64,000 nucleotides of DNA, from contig NZ_JAFBIV010000009.1 of assembly GCF_021531915.1 (NCBI RefSeq), positions 1 through 64,000 of the forward strand. Reading direction: 5' to 3'. This DNA comes from Oscillibacter valericigenes. Lineage in GTDB: Bacteria; Bacillota; Clostridia; Oscillospirales; Oscillospiraceae. A program made the translations under genes and the position numbers. Shown here in pieces: positions 1 to 8,151 of this stretch (position 1 is its first letter; every line of letters begins with the position of its first letter). Under the pieces are notes generated by a model that was given only the letters and a program-made list of their open reading frames with translations, was not told the origin of the DNA and searched no databases.

Positions 1-444
1 TTTCGATTCCGCCCCCACACCCCCTAACGACACAAAGGGGAGGGGCCGCAGCCCCTCCCCTTTGGATTCCCCTCCCGGGAGTGGGGAGCGGCAGCGGAAA
101 GAGAAGCAATTCCATTCGTTGACCACCCCGAAAGCAAGCCAGTACTCCCAAATGCGGGGAAGCAATTCCCTGTTCCGCCAGGGTATAGCGCACCCGGTAG
201 GAGACTATCAAGTTACATGGGCACCGGCCACGACGACCCCCGTATTGCGGTCAACTTGACACAAAGATGTCAAGTTGATCCGCCCAAGCGGTTTCTCTTT
301 GGACCGTGAACGGCCCGTTTCTCTTTGTCAAGACAAAGAGAAATGGGGGGTTCATCCCCCGTGCGCCCCGGCAGGGGCGCGATTCCCGCGCCGCAAAGCG
401 GCGCCCCCCGTTCCTGTGGAAGGGAGGCGATGGGCGGACAGGCT
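1..444. other. Gene-free left edge with inverted repeats
   Basis: I see no convincing gene here. The stretch contains G/C-rich hairpins, including a near-terminator at about 38-62 and a perfect 12-bp inverted repeat at 318-343 (TTTCTCTTTGTC, two-base loop), followed by a second short G/C hairpin at 345-360. The open frames across it have no ribosome-binding site and no recognisable protein features. Confidence 0.5.
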
Positions 445-744
445 TTACTTGTGCGCCTCCTCATAGGCATGAAGCGTCCCCTCCGTCATGAGGGACAGCT
501 TATGCAGCCGCTCGTTCACCATGTCCCACATGCACATGGGCAGATGGTCCCGGTGGCCCCGGTGCAGCGTCACGCACTCAAAGCAATTGCCATGGTGAGG
601 ACAGGCCTCCTTGCAGGGGCAGTGGTCACCACTCTCCCGGACCTGCTTCAGGAATTCCTTCTTGATGGCCATGGCCTCCTTGCGATGGCCCTCCCGGTCC
701 AGGTCGTTCTGCCGGATGGCCAGCTCGTTGCCGTCGATTTTCAT
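445..744 (-). CDS. Small Cys/His-rich protein of unknown function
   Basis: This 99-residue protein has a charged, probably helical N-terminal half and a compact Cys/His cluster around residues 42-70 (CPCKEAC, HHGNCFEC, then a further Cys after HRGHRDHLPM), which suggests a bound metal ion, probably zinc or iron. I do not recognise a characterised family. It is the last gene of a leftward five-gene run; its ATG overlaps the stop of the MBL-fold hydrolase (ATGA), so the two are probably translationally coupled. It has no signal peptide or membrane segment and should be cytoplasmic. Confidence 0.7.
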   Translation of the reverse strand: MKIDGNELAIRQNDLDREGHRKEAMAIKKEFLKQVRESGDHCPCKEACPHHGNCFECVTLHRGHRDHLPMCMWDMVNERLHKLSLMTEGTLHAYEEAHK

Positions 745-1460
745 ACATCGTCCTCCTCAAATGTAAAGATTTGCTCTGTTCTGTTAACGCACACAGTTTG
801 ACGTTTGAATGTAGTATAGCACGACAAAAACTTCTTTGTAAAGCCGAAATCGCCCCACTGGTGCATGGGCAGGAAGCGGCGGATGTCTGCCAGCTCCAGA
901 AAGTGCTTCGGGCCCCGGAAGCCGTCCGCTCCCAGCCGGGGGTCCAGAGGCAGCATGGCGATGTCCATGCGCCGTCCCCGGAGGGGCTCCGTGTACCGCT
1001 TGAAATTGACCTCCATGTTCCGGTTCCAGCCGGGATCTTCACCCTCCCAGTGCCACCAGTTCAAATCCCCGGCATGAAAGACGGCCTGCCCGTCTGCCGT
1101 CACCAGGAACGCCACTCCCTCGTCGGTGGAGGGAAAGGTCTCCACCGTCACGCCCGGCAGGGGGGAGAGGGTGTCGTGCTTCCCCGTACGGACGCACCGG
1201 GCGGCGGTCTCTTCGGTCAGTCCCCATTTTTCCAGATTCCGGGGTGTCAGGCGGATGTCGCTGCCCAGCAGGAAGGCGTCGGCGTCCAGGGCGAATATTT
1301 CCGGCTTGAAGTGGTCCTCGTGGCGGTGGCTGGAAAAGACCAGAAGGGGGACCCCCGGCCGCAAAGCCGGGAGTTCCCCTTTCCACCAGTCAAACAGCAG
1401 CGTCACGGACGGCAGCTCCACCAGGAAGCCGCTGTGGTCCAGAAAGGTGACCCGCGTCAT
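741..1460 (-). CDS. MBL-fold metal-dependent hydrolase
   Basis: This 239-residue protein is a metallo-beta-lactamase-fold hydrolase, a family that uses one or two metal ions for hydrolysis. The metal-binding signature SSHRHEDHF lies near residues 43-51, later histidines are in FHAGDLNWWHW, and a C-terminal PMHQWGDFGF segment fits the last fold motif. Length suits UlaG/UPF0173-like proteins, but the substrate cannot be told from sequence. Its start overlaps the YbjQ stop by four bases and its stop overlaps the next start, placing it inside a tightly packed operon. Confidence 0.8.
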   Translation of the reverse strand: MTRVTFLDHSGFLVELPSVTLLFDWWKGELPALRPGVPLLVFSSHRHEDHFKPEIFALDADAFLLGSDIRLTPRNLEKWGLTEETAARCVRTGKHDTLSPLPGVTVETFPSTDEGVAFLVTADGQAVFHAGDLNWWHWEGEDPGWNRNMEVNFKRYTEPLRGRRMDIAMLPLDPRLGADGFRGPKHFLELADIRRFLPMHQWGDFGFTKKFLSCYTTFKRQTVCVNRTEQIFTFEEDDV

Positions 1461-1768
1461 ACGAACTTGACGGCGGTGCCGTAGGCCACCACCTCGGCGG
1501 CGCCCTGCATGACGGAGGAGGAAGCGTACCGCATCCCCACCACGGCGTCGGCCCCCAGGGCCTCGGCGGCCTCTACCATCCGCTTGGTGGCGATGGCCCG
1601 GGCTTCGTTGAGCATCTCCGTGTAGCCCACGATCTCGCCGCCCACCAGGGTCTTCATGCCGGCCATGAAATCACGGCCGAAGTTTTTGCTGTACACCACG
1701 GTCCCCTTCACCACATCCAGGGCCTCAAAGGCCTGACCGGGGATGGTCTCAATACTGACGAGCTTCAT
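1457..1768 (-). CDS. YbjQ/UPF0145 family protein
   Basis: This 103-residue protein matches the YbjQ (DUF74) family: an N-terminal ETIPGQ segment, the central alternating helix AIATKRMVEAAEALGADAVV, and a C-terminal strand ending VVAYGTAVKFV. The family forms small oligomeric barrels and has been called a heavy-metal-binding domain, but no reaction is established. The gene overlaps both neighbours in the leftward operon (20 bp with the upstream membrane protein, 4 bp with the MBL hydrolase). No signal peptide is present. Confidence 0.85.
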   Translation of the reverse strand: MKLVSIETIPGQAFEALDVVKGTVVYSKNFGRDFMAGMKTLVGGEIVGYTEMLNEARAIATKRMVEAAEALGADAVVGMRYASSSVMQGAAEVVAYGTAVKFV

Positions 1769-2018
1769 ATTCTTCTCCTCCTTGAATTTCTTTCAAACGG
1801 CTCCGCAGGCTCAGGGCCAGCGGTACCAGACAACACAGCTCCACAAGGGCCAGCACCAGCAGCACCGTGGACAGCGCCCCCTCCGGGCACCACATCCACC
1901 GGGCCAGCAGCAGTACAACAGCGGTGAATACCAGCCATCCGCCGCTGACCAGGGCCGACAGGACGGCCTGCCGCCGGGCGGCCCGGATAAACTCAGTATT
2001 TTTTGACGGCATCTTCAT
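1749..2018 (-). CDS. Small two-helix membrane protein
   Basis: This 89-residue protein has two hydrophobic helices (about residues 20-42 and 48-68) bracketed by Arg/Lys-rich ends and an acidic C-terminus. I do not recognise the family. It overlaps the MerR gene upstream by 26 bp and ybjQ downstream by 20 bp. Given the membrane helices at the end of the neighbouring MerR protein, the two may meet in the membrane, but that is inference. Two ATGs (2018 and 2012) are possible; a GGGGGAT tract sits just before the first. Confidence 0.65.
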   Translation of the reverse strand: MKMPSKNTEFIRAARRQAVLSALVSGGWLVFTAVVLLLARWMWCPEGALSTVLLVLALVELCCLVPLALSLRSRLKEIQGGEEYEARQY

Positions 2019-2643
2019 CCCCCTTGCCGATCTCCCGCAGCCGCTGCACCAGGGCGATGACCACGCCCAGGATCACCACGCCGGGGATGGCGATGAACAG
2101 CGCCAGCAGCGGCAGGGGCGGCGCGCCGGCCGGGTCCGTCTCAAAGGCCCACAAAAAGAGCCAGATGAGCCCCGCCATCAGAATGGCCATGACGATGGCG
2201 GCCACCACCGGGGCCACATACCGCCGCTTCATATCCAGCTTCTGTTTATCCATGAATGTTGTTCCCTCCTGTTCCATCTGCTCCATCCGCTCCAGCAGCG
2301 ACTGGGCGTCCAGAGCTTCCAGCTTTTCGGCGCAGTCCGTCAGTCCCGCGCACAGCTGGGCGGCGGAGCGCAGGTTCTCCTGCTCCCGCTCCAGGGTCAC
2401 CAGGTGGCGGCGCATGCCGTCCCCCACGGTGCGACTGCCGGTCTGCATCTGGCGGATCTCCTCCAGAGGGAAGCCCAGCTTCCGCAGCAGCTTGATGCGC
2501 CGCAGGGCGTCCACCTCGGCCTCGCCGTAGTCCCGGTAGCCGTTGTCGCTGTTGCGGCGGGGGGTCAGAAGGCCCTCGGCCTCGTAAAAGCGGATGTTCT
2601 TTTTGGTGATGCCCACCAGGGCCTCCACCTCGTTGATCTTCAA
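1993..2643 (-). CDS. MerR-family regulator with C-terminal membrane helices
   Basis: The N-terminal 70 residues form a MerR winged helix (INEVEALVGITKKNIRFYEA, then GYRDYGEAEVDALRRI), followed by a dimerisation coiled coil to about residue 130. Two strongly hydrophobic helices follow a KRRY stop-transfer signal, so this is a membrane-tethered regulator rather than a soluble one. I prefer a TTG start at 2643: the sequence GAGGTGAGCGGC directly before it is a good Shine-Dalgarno site, whereas the upstream ATG at 2676 has none. It heads the leftward operon and probably controls it together with the divergent mutY side. Confidence 0.8.
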   Translation of the reverse strand: MKINEVEALVGITKKNIRFYEAEGLLTPRRNSDNGYRDYGEAEVDALRRIKLLRKLGFPLEEIRQMQTGSRTVGDGMRRHLVTLEREQENLRSAAQLCAGLTDCAEKLEALDAQSLLERMEQMEQEGTTFMDKQKLDMKRRYVAPVVAAIVMAILMAGLIWLFLWAFETDPAGAPPLPLLALFIAIPGVVILGVVIALVQRLREIGKGDEDAVKKY

Positions 2644-2761
2644 GCCGCTCACCTCGTTTCTGCTGTCAGCGTACACCTTCCAGAAGGGGGAAAGTCAAGC
2701 GTTTTTCAAAATTTTTTCGGCGGGGGTGGGAAAGCCCCCGGACCTGTGGTATGATGATACC

Positions 2762-3844
2762 ATGAATGACTTGGATTTGACAACTGAAAAGCTGCCGGCG
2801 GCCTTCACGCCGCCGCTGCTGGCCTGGTACCGGGCCAACGCCCGGGACCTGCCCTGGCGGCACACCCGGGACCCCTACCGCATCTGGGTGTCGGAGATCA
2901 TGCTGCAGCAGACCCGTGTGGCGGCGGTGTTGGGCTATTACGCCCGGTTTCTGGAAGCCTTCCCCTCGGTGGAGGCTTTGGCAAACGCCCCGGAGGAGCG
3001 GCTGATGAAGCTGTGGGAGGGCCTGGGCTATTACAGCCGTGCCCGGAATCTGCAGAAGGCGGCGAAAGCCGTGGTGGAGATGGGCGGTTTCCCGGATACC
3101 TACGACGGATTGTTGAAGCTGCCCGGCATCGGGGACTATACCGCCAGCGCCATCGCCGCGGCGGCCTTCGGGCGGCGGGAAGCGGCGGTGGACGGCAACG
3201 TCCTGCGGGTGGTGACCCGCGTCACCGACTGCCACGACGATATTCTGGACCCGAAAACCAAGAAAGCTATCCGGGAGCAGGTGCAGGCCGTCATGCCCAC
3301 CGGGGAAGCGGATATCCGCATTTTCTGTCAGGCCACCATGGAGCTGGGGGCCACGGTCTGCGTGCCCAACGGGTCGCCCAAATGTGAGGTGTGCCCGGTG
3401 CGGGAGCTGTGCCTGGGCCGCATCCGCGGCACGGCGGAGAGCCTGCCGGTGAAGAAGCCCAAAAAGGCCCGGAAGATCGAAGAAAAGACGGTATTTTTGC
3501 TGCTGCGGGAGGGCCGGGTGGCCCTGTGCCGCCGCCCGGACACCGGCCTGCTGGCGGGACTGTGGGAGTTCCCCAACGTGGAGGGGGCTTTGGACGAGAA
3601 AGCCGCCCCGGCCCAGGTGACTGCCTGGGGGCTGGAGCCGAAGCAGTGGAAGAACAAGCTGACGGCGAAACACATCTTCACCCATGTGGAGTGGCACATG
3701 ACGGGGTATACATTGGAGGTGGCCGGGGACGGCCCCGAAGAATGGGAATGGGTGGACCCGGCAGGCCTGGAGGCCCACGCCGTCCCCTCGGCCTTCGCCC
3801 GCTACTACGCAGAAGCGAGGGAACAATTGGGAGAGCAGAAATGA
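2762..3844 (+). CDS. mutY: A/G-specific adenine DNA glycosylase
   Basis: MutY removes adenine mispaired with 8-oxoguanine or guanine in base excision repair. This 360-residue protein has the catalytic Glu in SEIMLQQT (E45), the helix-hairpin-helix LPGIGDYTA (from residue 120), the catalytic Asp of AVDGNV (D144), a [4Fe-4S] cluster (C200, C208, C211, C217) and a C-terminal NUDIX-like recognition domain containing a LAGLWEFP motif. A TATGAT hexamer ends only seven bases before the ATG and no strong Shine-Dalgarno site is visible, so the message may be nearly leaderless or use another promoter. It leads a rightward operon and overlaps the next gene as ATGA. Confidence 0.95.
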   Translation: MNDLDLTTEKLPAAFTPPLLAWYRANARDLPWRHTRDPYRIWVSEIMLQQTRVAAVLGYYARFLEAFPSVEALANAPEERLMKLWEGLGYYSRARNLQKAAKAVVEMGGFPDTYDGLLKLPGIGDYTASAIAAAAFGRREAAVDGNVLRVVTRVTDCHDDILDPKTKKAIREQVQAVMPTGEADIRIFCQATMELGATVCVPNGSPKCEVCPVRELCLGRIRGTAESLPVKKPKKARKIEEKTVFLLLREGRVALCRRPDTGLLAGLWEFPNVEGALDEKAAPAQVTAWGLEPKQWKNKLTAKHIFTHVEWHMTGYTLEVAGDGPEEWEWVDPAGLEAHAVPSAFARYYAEAREQLGEQK

Positions 3845-4572
3845 CAGATAATCGGCTTTTCGATATGGCACTGCTCCTGATCCTGGCGGTGCTGCTGGTG
3901 CTGATGTGGCGCTGGCTGGTGAAGTGGGGGCGGGAGACGGCGGAAAAGCAGTACAGGGCTGACGATGGGGCGGTGCTGCCCCACATTCCGGAGGTGGCTT
4001 TGACGCCTCTGGACGATACTCCCGACGGCCCGGTGCCCTTTGGATATAAAATGGGGTGGCTGGCGGCGAAGTGTGAAGCCCCCTGCCGGCTGATGGAGGC
4101 CTTGGACCTCCGGGACCCAAAGCCCGCCAACTGGACCACCGGTCTTGCCCATGCGGGATATCAGGGCCGGGTGTTCGTGTCCCCGGCCCTGGACGGCTAT
4201 GTGCTGGCAGTGGGCCTCTGGGCGGAGGACCTGGAGGACGTGCCGGGAAGAACGGAACGCTTGGTGGACAGCTTCCCGGAGGTGCTGCTCTTTGGGACTC
4301 ACCGCATATCGGACTACCATTATTGGACAAAATACGTAGACGGGAAAGTGGTCCGGAATTATAACTGCCAGGATGCCGGAGTAGTGAGGGACGAAGGAGA
4401 CCTGACTCCGGAGGAACTGGCCTTGGGCTTTGAACGCTTCCCCAGAGCGGACCGGGAGAGCGGCTGGTTTCCTGGCGAGGAGGATGTCCTGGACATTGCC
4501 GCCGCTTGGGGCGTGGACCCCAGATTTCAGAGGAAGACATACCCGCCCTCCGTGGGCTGGGTCTGTGACTGA
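3841..4572 (+). CDS. Membrane-anchored protein of unknown function
   Basis: This 243-residue protein has one N-terminal membrane helix (about residues 8-26, rich in Leu) followed by a Trp/Tyr-rich soluble domain of roughly 200 residues. I do not recognise the domain. The start is fixed by a four-base ATGA overlap with the mutY stop. The following genes also encode short membrane-anchored proteins with acidic tails, so this looks like a set of co-translated envelope-associated proteins of unknown role hitched to a DNA-repair gene. Confidence 0.75.
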   Translation: MTDNRLFDMALLLILAVLLVLMWRWLVKWGRETAEKQYRADDGAVLPHIPEVALTPLDDTPDGPVPFGYKMGWLAAKCEAPCRLMEALDLRDPKPANWTTGLAHAGYQGRVFVSPALDGYVLAVGLWAEDLEDVPGRTERLVDSFPEVLLFGTHRISDYHYWTKYVDGKVVRNYNCQDAGVVRDEGDLTPEELALGFERFPRADRESGWFPGEEDVLDIAAAWGVDPRFQRKTYPPSVGWVCD

Positions 4573-4592
4573 TGCACGAAAGGAGAAGTTCT

Positions 4593-4829
4593 ATGGGATG
4601 GTTGCTTGGACTGCCCCTGGGCATTTTCCGGGTGCTGTTCAGCCTTGTGATGCTGGCCCTGCGGCTGGCGGTGCCCATTGTCATCATCGTGGTGATCGTG
4701 GTGCTGTACCGCCGGAGCAAGGGCACCTCTGCGGAGCAGCCCCGGCAGGAACAGCCAAAGGAACCGGAGTTTGACGGCCCGGTGTACACCGTGGACTACG
4801 AGGAAGTGGACGAGGATGAAGCTCCTTAA
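4593..4829 (+). CDS. Small single-pass membrane protein with acidic tail
   Basis: This 78-residue protein has a long hydrophobic segment (about residues 1-37) followed by an RRSK anchor and a polar tail that ends in a run of acidic residues (EEVDEDE). The start at 4593 is chosen because AAGGAG lies at normal distance before it; the in-frame ATG at 4572 overlaps the previous stop but lacks a ribosome site. The family is unknown. The end of the gene overlaps the next start by 14 bases. Confidence 0.65.
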   Translation: MGWLLGLPLGIFRVLFSLVMLALRLAVPIVIIVVIVVLYRRSKGTSAEQPRQEQPKEPEFDGPVYTVDYEEVDEDEAP

Positions 4830-5004
4830 TATTTTACTGGTCGTCCTGCTGTTGCTGCTGGTGCGGAAGCTGGCGTGGTGCCTGCGGTGGCTGTGGTGCT
4901 ACTACCACGGAAGGGAGACCCCAGAACCCATTTCCTTCGTTCCGGGGCGGACGGGAGAGACCTTTGAGGGCCACGTCCGGCAGGCCCGGGACGAGGAGGA
5001 CTGA
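4816..5004 (+). CDS. Short membrane protein
   Basis: This 62-residue protein begins with a near-continuous Leu-rich membrane helix (residues 3-16), then a Trp/Cys-rich patch (LAWCLRWLWCYYHGRE) and a polar tail. I do not recognise it. Its ATG lies inside the end of the preceding gene, and GGAAGTGGACGAGG just upstream serves as ribosome site; it stops two bases before the next ATG. The arrangement supports translation as part of the operon even though the protein is tiny. Confidence 0.6.
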   Translation: MKLLNILLVVLLLLLVRKLAWCLRWLWCYYHGRETPEPISFVPGRTGETFEGHVRQARDEED

Positions 5005-5006
5005 CC

Positions 5007-5480
5007 ATGGCGTTCTGGAAGAAAAGCGAGGACCCCTGGGATATCGACCCTGCCAAACAGCGGCGCTCTGTGCCGGTGAAGGAAGAGGAGAAAGGCCCCG
5101 GCCTCTTGGACCAGTTCCAGGACTGGAACGAGGCTCGGAAAGAGGAGAAGGCCCGGAAGGAGCAGCCGCTGCCGCCCATGACCTGCCCCTGGTGCGGCAA
5201 GGAGATGGAGCCTGCATATTTGAACGGCGGACGGGATGGGGTATACTGGCATAAGGAGCGGCCCGAAGTGTTATTCGGCAATCTGGAAGCCGAAAGGCTG
5301 GACACGGACGGCACCTTCTGGAACCGGTATAAGCTGGCGTGGTATTGCCCGGCCTGCCGCAAGCTGGCGGCGGACCTGCCGGATGCGCCAGACACTCCGG
5401 AGAGCCGGACCCAGCAGGAATACATAGACGAGCTTCGCGGATACGCGGAGCAGGCAAAACAGAGAGAGGGAGAGCACTGA
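5007..5480 (+). CDS. Zinc-ribbon protein
   Basis: This 157-residue protein has a charged N-terminal segment and then a zinc ribbon: CPWCGKEM near residue 57 and a second knuckle CPAC near residue 115, with the intervening Gly-rich strand GGRDGVYWHKE. This layout resembles the DUF6487-type ribbons of Firmicutes, though I state that family only tentatively. It lacks a signal peptide. A Shine-Dalgarno-like GAGGAGGAC precedes the start. It sits between the small membrane proteins and thymidine kinase in one rightward operon. Confidence 0.7.
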   Translation: MAFWKKSEDPWDIDPAKQRRSVPVKEEEKGPGLLDQFQDWNEARKEEKARKEQPLPPMTCPWCGKEMEPAYLNGGRDGVYWHKERPEVLFGNLEAERLDTDGTFWNRYKLAWYCPACRKLAADLPDAPDTPESRTQQEYIDELRGYAEQAKQREGEH

Positions 5481-5483
5481 CTG

Positions 5484-6071
5484 ATGGCACAACTCTATTT
5501 CAAATACGGAGCCATGGGCTCCAGCAAAACCGCCAACGCCCTGATGGCTCGGTTCAACTACGAGGAGCGGGGCCAGCAGACCCTATTGGTAAAACCCCGG
5601 CTGGACACCCGGGACGGCGACCACATGGTGGTCTCCCGCATCGGGCTGAAATACCCCTGCATCTACTTCGACGAGATGCGCCAGCTCACCATTATGGAAT
5701 TGCAGCAGAACGCCTGCATCATCGTGGACGAGGCCCAGTTCCTGACGAAAGAGGAGGTCATGTACCTGGTGTACATCGTGGACGACCTGGGCATCCCCGT
5801 CATCTGCTACGGCCTGCGGGCGGACTTCAAGGGGGACCTGTTCCCCGGCAGCGAGGCGTTGCTGGTGATGGCGGACAAGCTGGAAGAGGTGAAGACCATT
5901 TGCTGGTGCGGCAAGAAGGCCATGTTCAACGCCCGGTTTGACAGCACCGGAAAGGTCCTCAAGGAGGGCGCGCAGGTGGTGCTGGGGGCCAACGACCAGT
6001 ACATCGGCCTGTGCCGCAAGCACTGGCGGGAGGGCAACCTGGGCCCGGACTTCGATGTGGGGAAGCTATGA
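5484..6071 (+). CDS. tdk: Thymidine kinase
   Basis: This cytosolic enzyme phosphorylates thymidine with ATP in the salvage of deoxynucleosides. The 195-residue protein has the P-loop GAMGSSKT (residues 10-17), the DEAQF motif that carries the catalytic base (near 89), the lasso-region substrate motif near the C-terminus, and zinc ligands in CWCGKKAMFNARF and CRKHW. Length is that of the type II (human TK1-like) family. It follows the zinc-ribbon gene by three bases and shares an ATGA overlap with the radical SAM gene behind it. Confidence 0.93.
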   Translation: MAQLYFKYGAMGSSKTANALMARFNYEERGQQTLLVKPRLDTRDGDHMVVSRIGLKYPCIYFDEMRQLTIMELQQNACIIVDEAQFLTKEEVMYLVYIVDDLGIPVICYGLRADFKGDLFPGSEALLVMADKLEEVKTICWCGKKAMFNARFDSTGKVLKEGAQVVLGANDQYIGLCRKHWREGNLGPDFDVGKL

Positions 6072-6940
6072 TCTGCAATTTGTGTCCCCGGAACTGCGGG
6101 GCGGAACGAACGGAAACAAAACGGGGCGGCGTGTGCCGCCAGCCCAGCCTGCCGGTGGCCGCCAAGGCGATGCTGCACCAGTGGGAGGAGCCGTGTCTCG
6201 TGGGGGACCACGGGGCCGGGACCGTGTTTTTCTCCGGCTGCAATCTCCGGTGCTGCTTCTGCCAGAACGGCCCCATCTCCCAGGGGGAGGTGGGCAGGCC
6301 CATCACAGCGCAGCGCCTGCGGGAGATTTTCCGGGAGCTGATCGCCCAGGGGGCCGCCTGTCTGGACCTGGTCACCCCCACCCACTTTACACCCGTCATT
6401 CTGGAAGCCCTGGGGGACGAGCCCTGGCCGGTGCCGGTGGTGTGGAACTGCGGCGGGTATGAAAAGCCCGATACTTTACGGCTGCTGGAGGGCAAGGCCC
6501 AGGTGTACCTGCCGGACCTGAAATACGCCCTGCCAGGGCCTGCGAAAAAATACTCGGCGGCGGAGGACTATTTTGAATGGGCCAGTCAGGCCATTCTGGA
6601 GATGTTCCGCCAGACGGGGCCTTATCAAATGGAGGGCGGCCTGCTGAAAAAGGGCGTCCTCATCCGGCACCTGATTCTGCCGGGAGAGCTGGAAAACACC
6701 CGGCGGGTGATCGACTGGGTGGCGGAAACGTTCAAGCCTGGCGACGTGCTGTTCTCCCTCATGAGCCAGTACACCCCCCAGCCGGGAGCGACGGGGAACC
6801 TGAGCCGCCATGTGACCCGGGCGGAGTACCGGGCGGCGGCAGAATATATGGAGAATTGCGGCATCACCGACGGCTACACCCAGGAACGGACCTCGGCCAG
6901 GGAGGAGTACACCCCGGATTTTGATTTGCGGGGGATTTGA
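6068..6940 (+). CDS. Radical SAM protein, PflA-like (PqqE/YgiQ-type 'AmmeMemoRadiSam' relative)
   Basis: This 290-residue protein has the radical SAM cluster motif CNLRCCFC (from about residue 57) and a second Cys set at the very N-terminus (CNLCPRNC and a further Cys in GGVCRQP), as in the PflA-related family of uncharacterised activases. Radical SAM enzymes cleave S-adenosylmethionine to start radical chemistry; the substrate here is unknown. The ATG at 6068 overlaps the tdk stop. No glycyl-radical enzyme lies nearby, so a glycyl-radical activase role is not supported by context. Confidence 0.85.
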   Translation: MICNLCPRNCGAERTETKRGGVCRQPSLPVAAKAMLHQWEEPCLVGDHGAGTVFFSGCNLRCCFCQNGPISQGEVGRPITAQRLREIFRELIAQGAACLDLVTPTHFTPVILEALGDEPWPVPVVWNCGGYEKPDTLRLLEGKAQVYLPDLKYALPGPAKKYSAAEDYFEWASQAILEMFRQTGPYQMEGGLLKKGVLIRHLILPGELENTRRVIDWVAETFKPGDVLFSLMSQYTPQPGATGNLSRHVTRAEYRAAAEYMENCGITDGYTQERTSAREEYTPDFDLRGI

Positions 6941-7443
6941 TGATGAAGGAAAAACGAAAAGATAGTTGGTTTTGGGCTGTGCTGGTGATTTTACTGGCGG
7001 CAGTTGTGGGGACGGTCATCTGGCTGCTGTTTCCCCGGCCCCTGGCGAAACTGGTGGATACCTCCGCACCGGTGGAGCTGCGTATCCAACGGTATGATGG
7101 GGAAAATACGGAACTGACGGCGGAGCCGGGAACGCCTGAGATGGAGGCCCTGGCGGAGGTGCTGGCACGGCATACCTACCACCTGCACTGGACCGCCCTC
7201 TTTGGCAGCACAGGGGTCCAGTCCTATGTGTCCGACACCTACCGGATTTTATATGATGACATGATGATCCGGGGGACAGGGGAGCGGAGCTGCCAGTTTG
7301 GAGGGGAACTGACCTGGTTTAAGCAGAGGGATGCGTCTGACCCGGAGGGCAAACGGGACCGCGTTCTGCTGCTGGACCATTGGGGACGGACCAGGGGCGA
7401 TGATCTTCGCCGGGAGCTGCTGGCTGCCCTGGAGCAGAATTGA
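6940..7443 (+). CDS. Membrane-anchored protein of unknown function
   Basis: This 167-residue protein begins with a Lys/Arg-rich tip and one membrane helix (about residues 11-33) and continues as a soluble extracytoplasmic domain of about 130 residues with mixed strands. No known motif is visible. The start ATG overlaps the radical SAM stop. It ends the rightward operon that begins at mutY; the spacer behind it carries a new promoter. Confidence 0.7.
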   Translation: MMKEKRKDSWFWAVLVILLAAVVGTVIWLLFPRPLAKLVDTSAPVELRIQRYDGENTELTAEPGTPEMEALAEVLARHTYHLHWTALFGSTGVQSYVSDTYRILYDDMMIRGTGERSCQFGGELTWFKQRDASDPEGKRDRVLLLDHWGRTRGDDLRRELLAALEQN

Positions 7444-7487
7444 TCTCCCTAAATCGACAAATCTGGACAAAAATGCCAAAAAATCTG

Positions 7488-7516
7488 TTGCAATCGCGGT
7501 GTGGTTCGTGTAACAT
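7488..7516 (+). promoter_or_regulatory. Promoter of the YegP-type gene
   Basis: TTGCAA (7488-7493) and TAACAT (7511-7516) are separated by 17 bases and lie 35 bases before the gene start, fitting a sigma-A promoter. Confidence 0.6.
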
Positions 7517-7550
7517 GGTGCCATCATCCATTATATAGGAGGTACATGGC

Positions 7551-7919
7551 ATGGGTAAATTCGTGATCCGCAAGACCAACACGGGTATCAAGTTCGACCT
7601 GAAGGCCGGCAACGGCGAGGTCATTGCCACCTCTGAGGTCTACTCCTCCGAGGAGTCCTGCCGCAAGGGCATCGCCAGCGTGCAGAAGAACGCGCCGGTG
7701 GCCGCTGTGGAGGACCAGACGGTGGAGGGCTTCGCCGCCGAAAAGCACCCCAAGTTCGAGATGTACACCGACAAGGCCGGGGAGTTCCGCTTCCGCCTGA
7801 AGGCCACCAACGGCCAGATCGTCGCCGTCAGCGAGGGCTACAAGGCCAAGGCCAGCTGCGTCAACGGCATCGAGTCCGTGAAGAAGAACGCGGTGGACGC
7901 TCCTGTGGAGGAAGTGTGA
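7551..7919 (+). CDS. YegP-like protein with two DUF1508 repeats
   Basis: This 122-residue protein contains two copies of the DUF1508 repeat: one around residues 1-50 (KFVIRKTNTGIKFDLKAGNG, then YSSEESCRKGIASV) and one around residues 62-112 (FRFRLKATNGQIVAVSEGY, then CVNGIESV). The E. coli relative is a small cytoplasmic protein of unknown function whose repeats pack as a beta-alpha unit. Codons are strongly biased to C/G-ending ones as in nifJ, suggesting high expression. A GGAGG site precedes the ATG and a sigma-A promoter lies upstream. Confidence 0.88.
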   Translation: MGKFVIRKTNTGIKFDLKAGNGEVIATSEVYSSEESCRKGIASVQKNAPVAAVEDQTVEGFAAEKHPKFEMYTDKAGEFRFRLKATNGQIVAVSEGYKAKASCVNGIESVKKNAVDAPVEEV

Positions 7920-7929
7920 GGGCCGGACT

Positions 7930-8151
7930 GTGACGGATATCAAGGAAAAGATCGAAGAGCTGGCCGAGAAGATCATGAAGGACACCGCCCTGCAGGCCCA
8001 GTTCAAAAAGGACCCCGTGAAGGCGGTGGAGAAGCTGCTGGGCGTGGACCTGCCTGACGACGTGATCGACAAGGTGGTCAAGGGTGTGCAGGCCAAGATC
8101 TCCGTGGACAAGGTCTCCGGCGCCGTGGACGCTCTGAAAAAACTGTTTTAA
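7930..8151 (+). CDS. Small charged helical protein downstream of YegP
   Basis: This 73-residue protein starts with GTG, ten bases after the YegP-type stop. It is almost entirely amphipathic helix, rich in Lys, Glu and Asp, with the segment QFKKDPVKAVEKLLGVDLPD in the middle. The general look recalls Nif11/NHLP leader peptides (helical leader with an FKKDP-like turn), but there is no double-glycine cleavage site, no Cys/Ser/Thr-rich core and no modification enzyme nearby, so I treat it as an uncharacterised small protein. Codon bias suggests strong expression together with its neighbour. Confidence 0.7.
   Translation: MTDIKEKIEELAEKIMKDTALQAQFKKDPVKAVEKLLGVDLPDDVIDKVVKGVQAKISVDKVSGAVDALKKLF

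Noticed and set aside
2666-4789. 707-codon minus-strand frame opposite mutY and the next genes
   Set aside because: The translation is Pro/Arg/Gly-rich without domains; mutY and its followers on the plus strand have clear motifs and overlaps.
7930-8151. Nif11/NHLP-type RiPP precursor
   Set aside because: There is no double-glycine site, no Cys/Ser/Thr-rich core and no modifying enzyme or exporter nearby.
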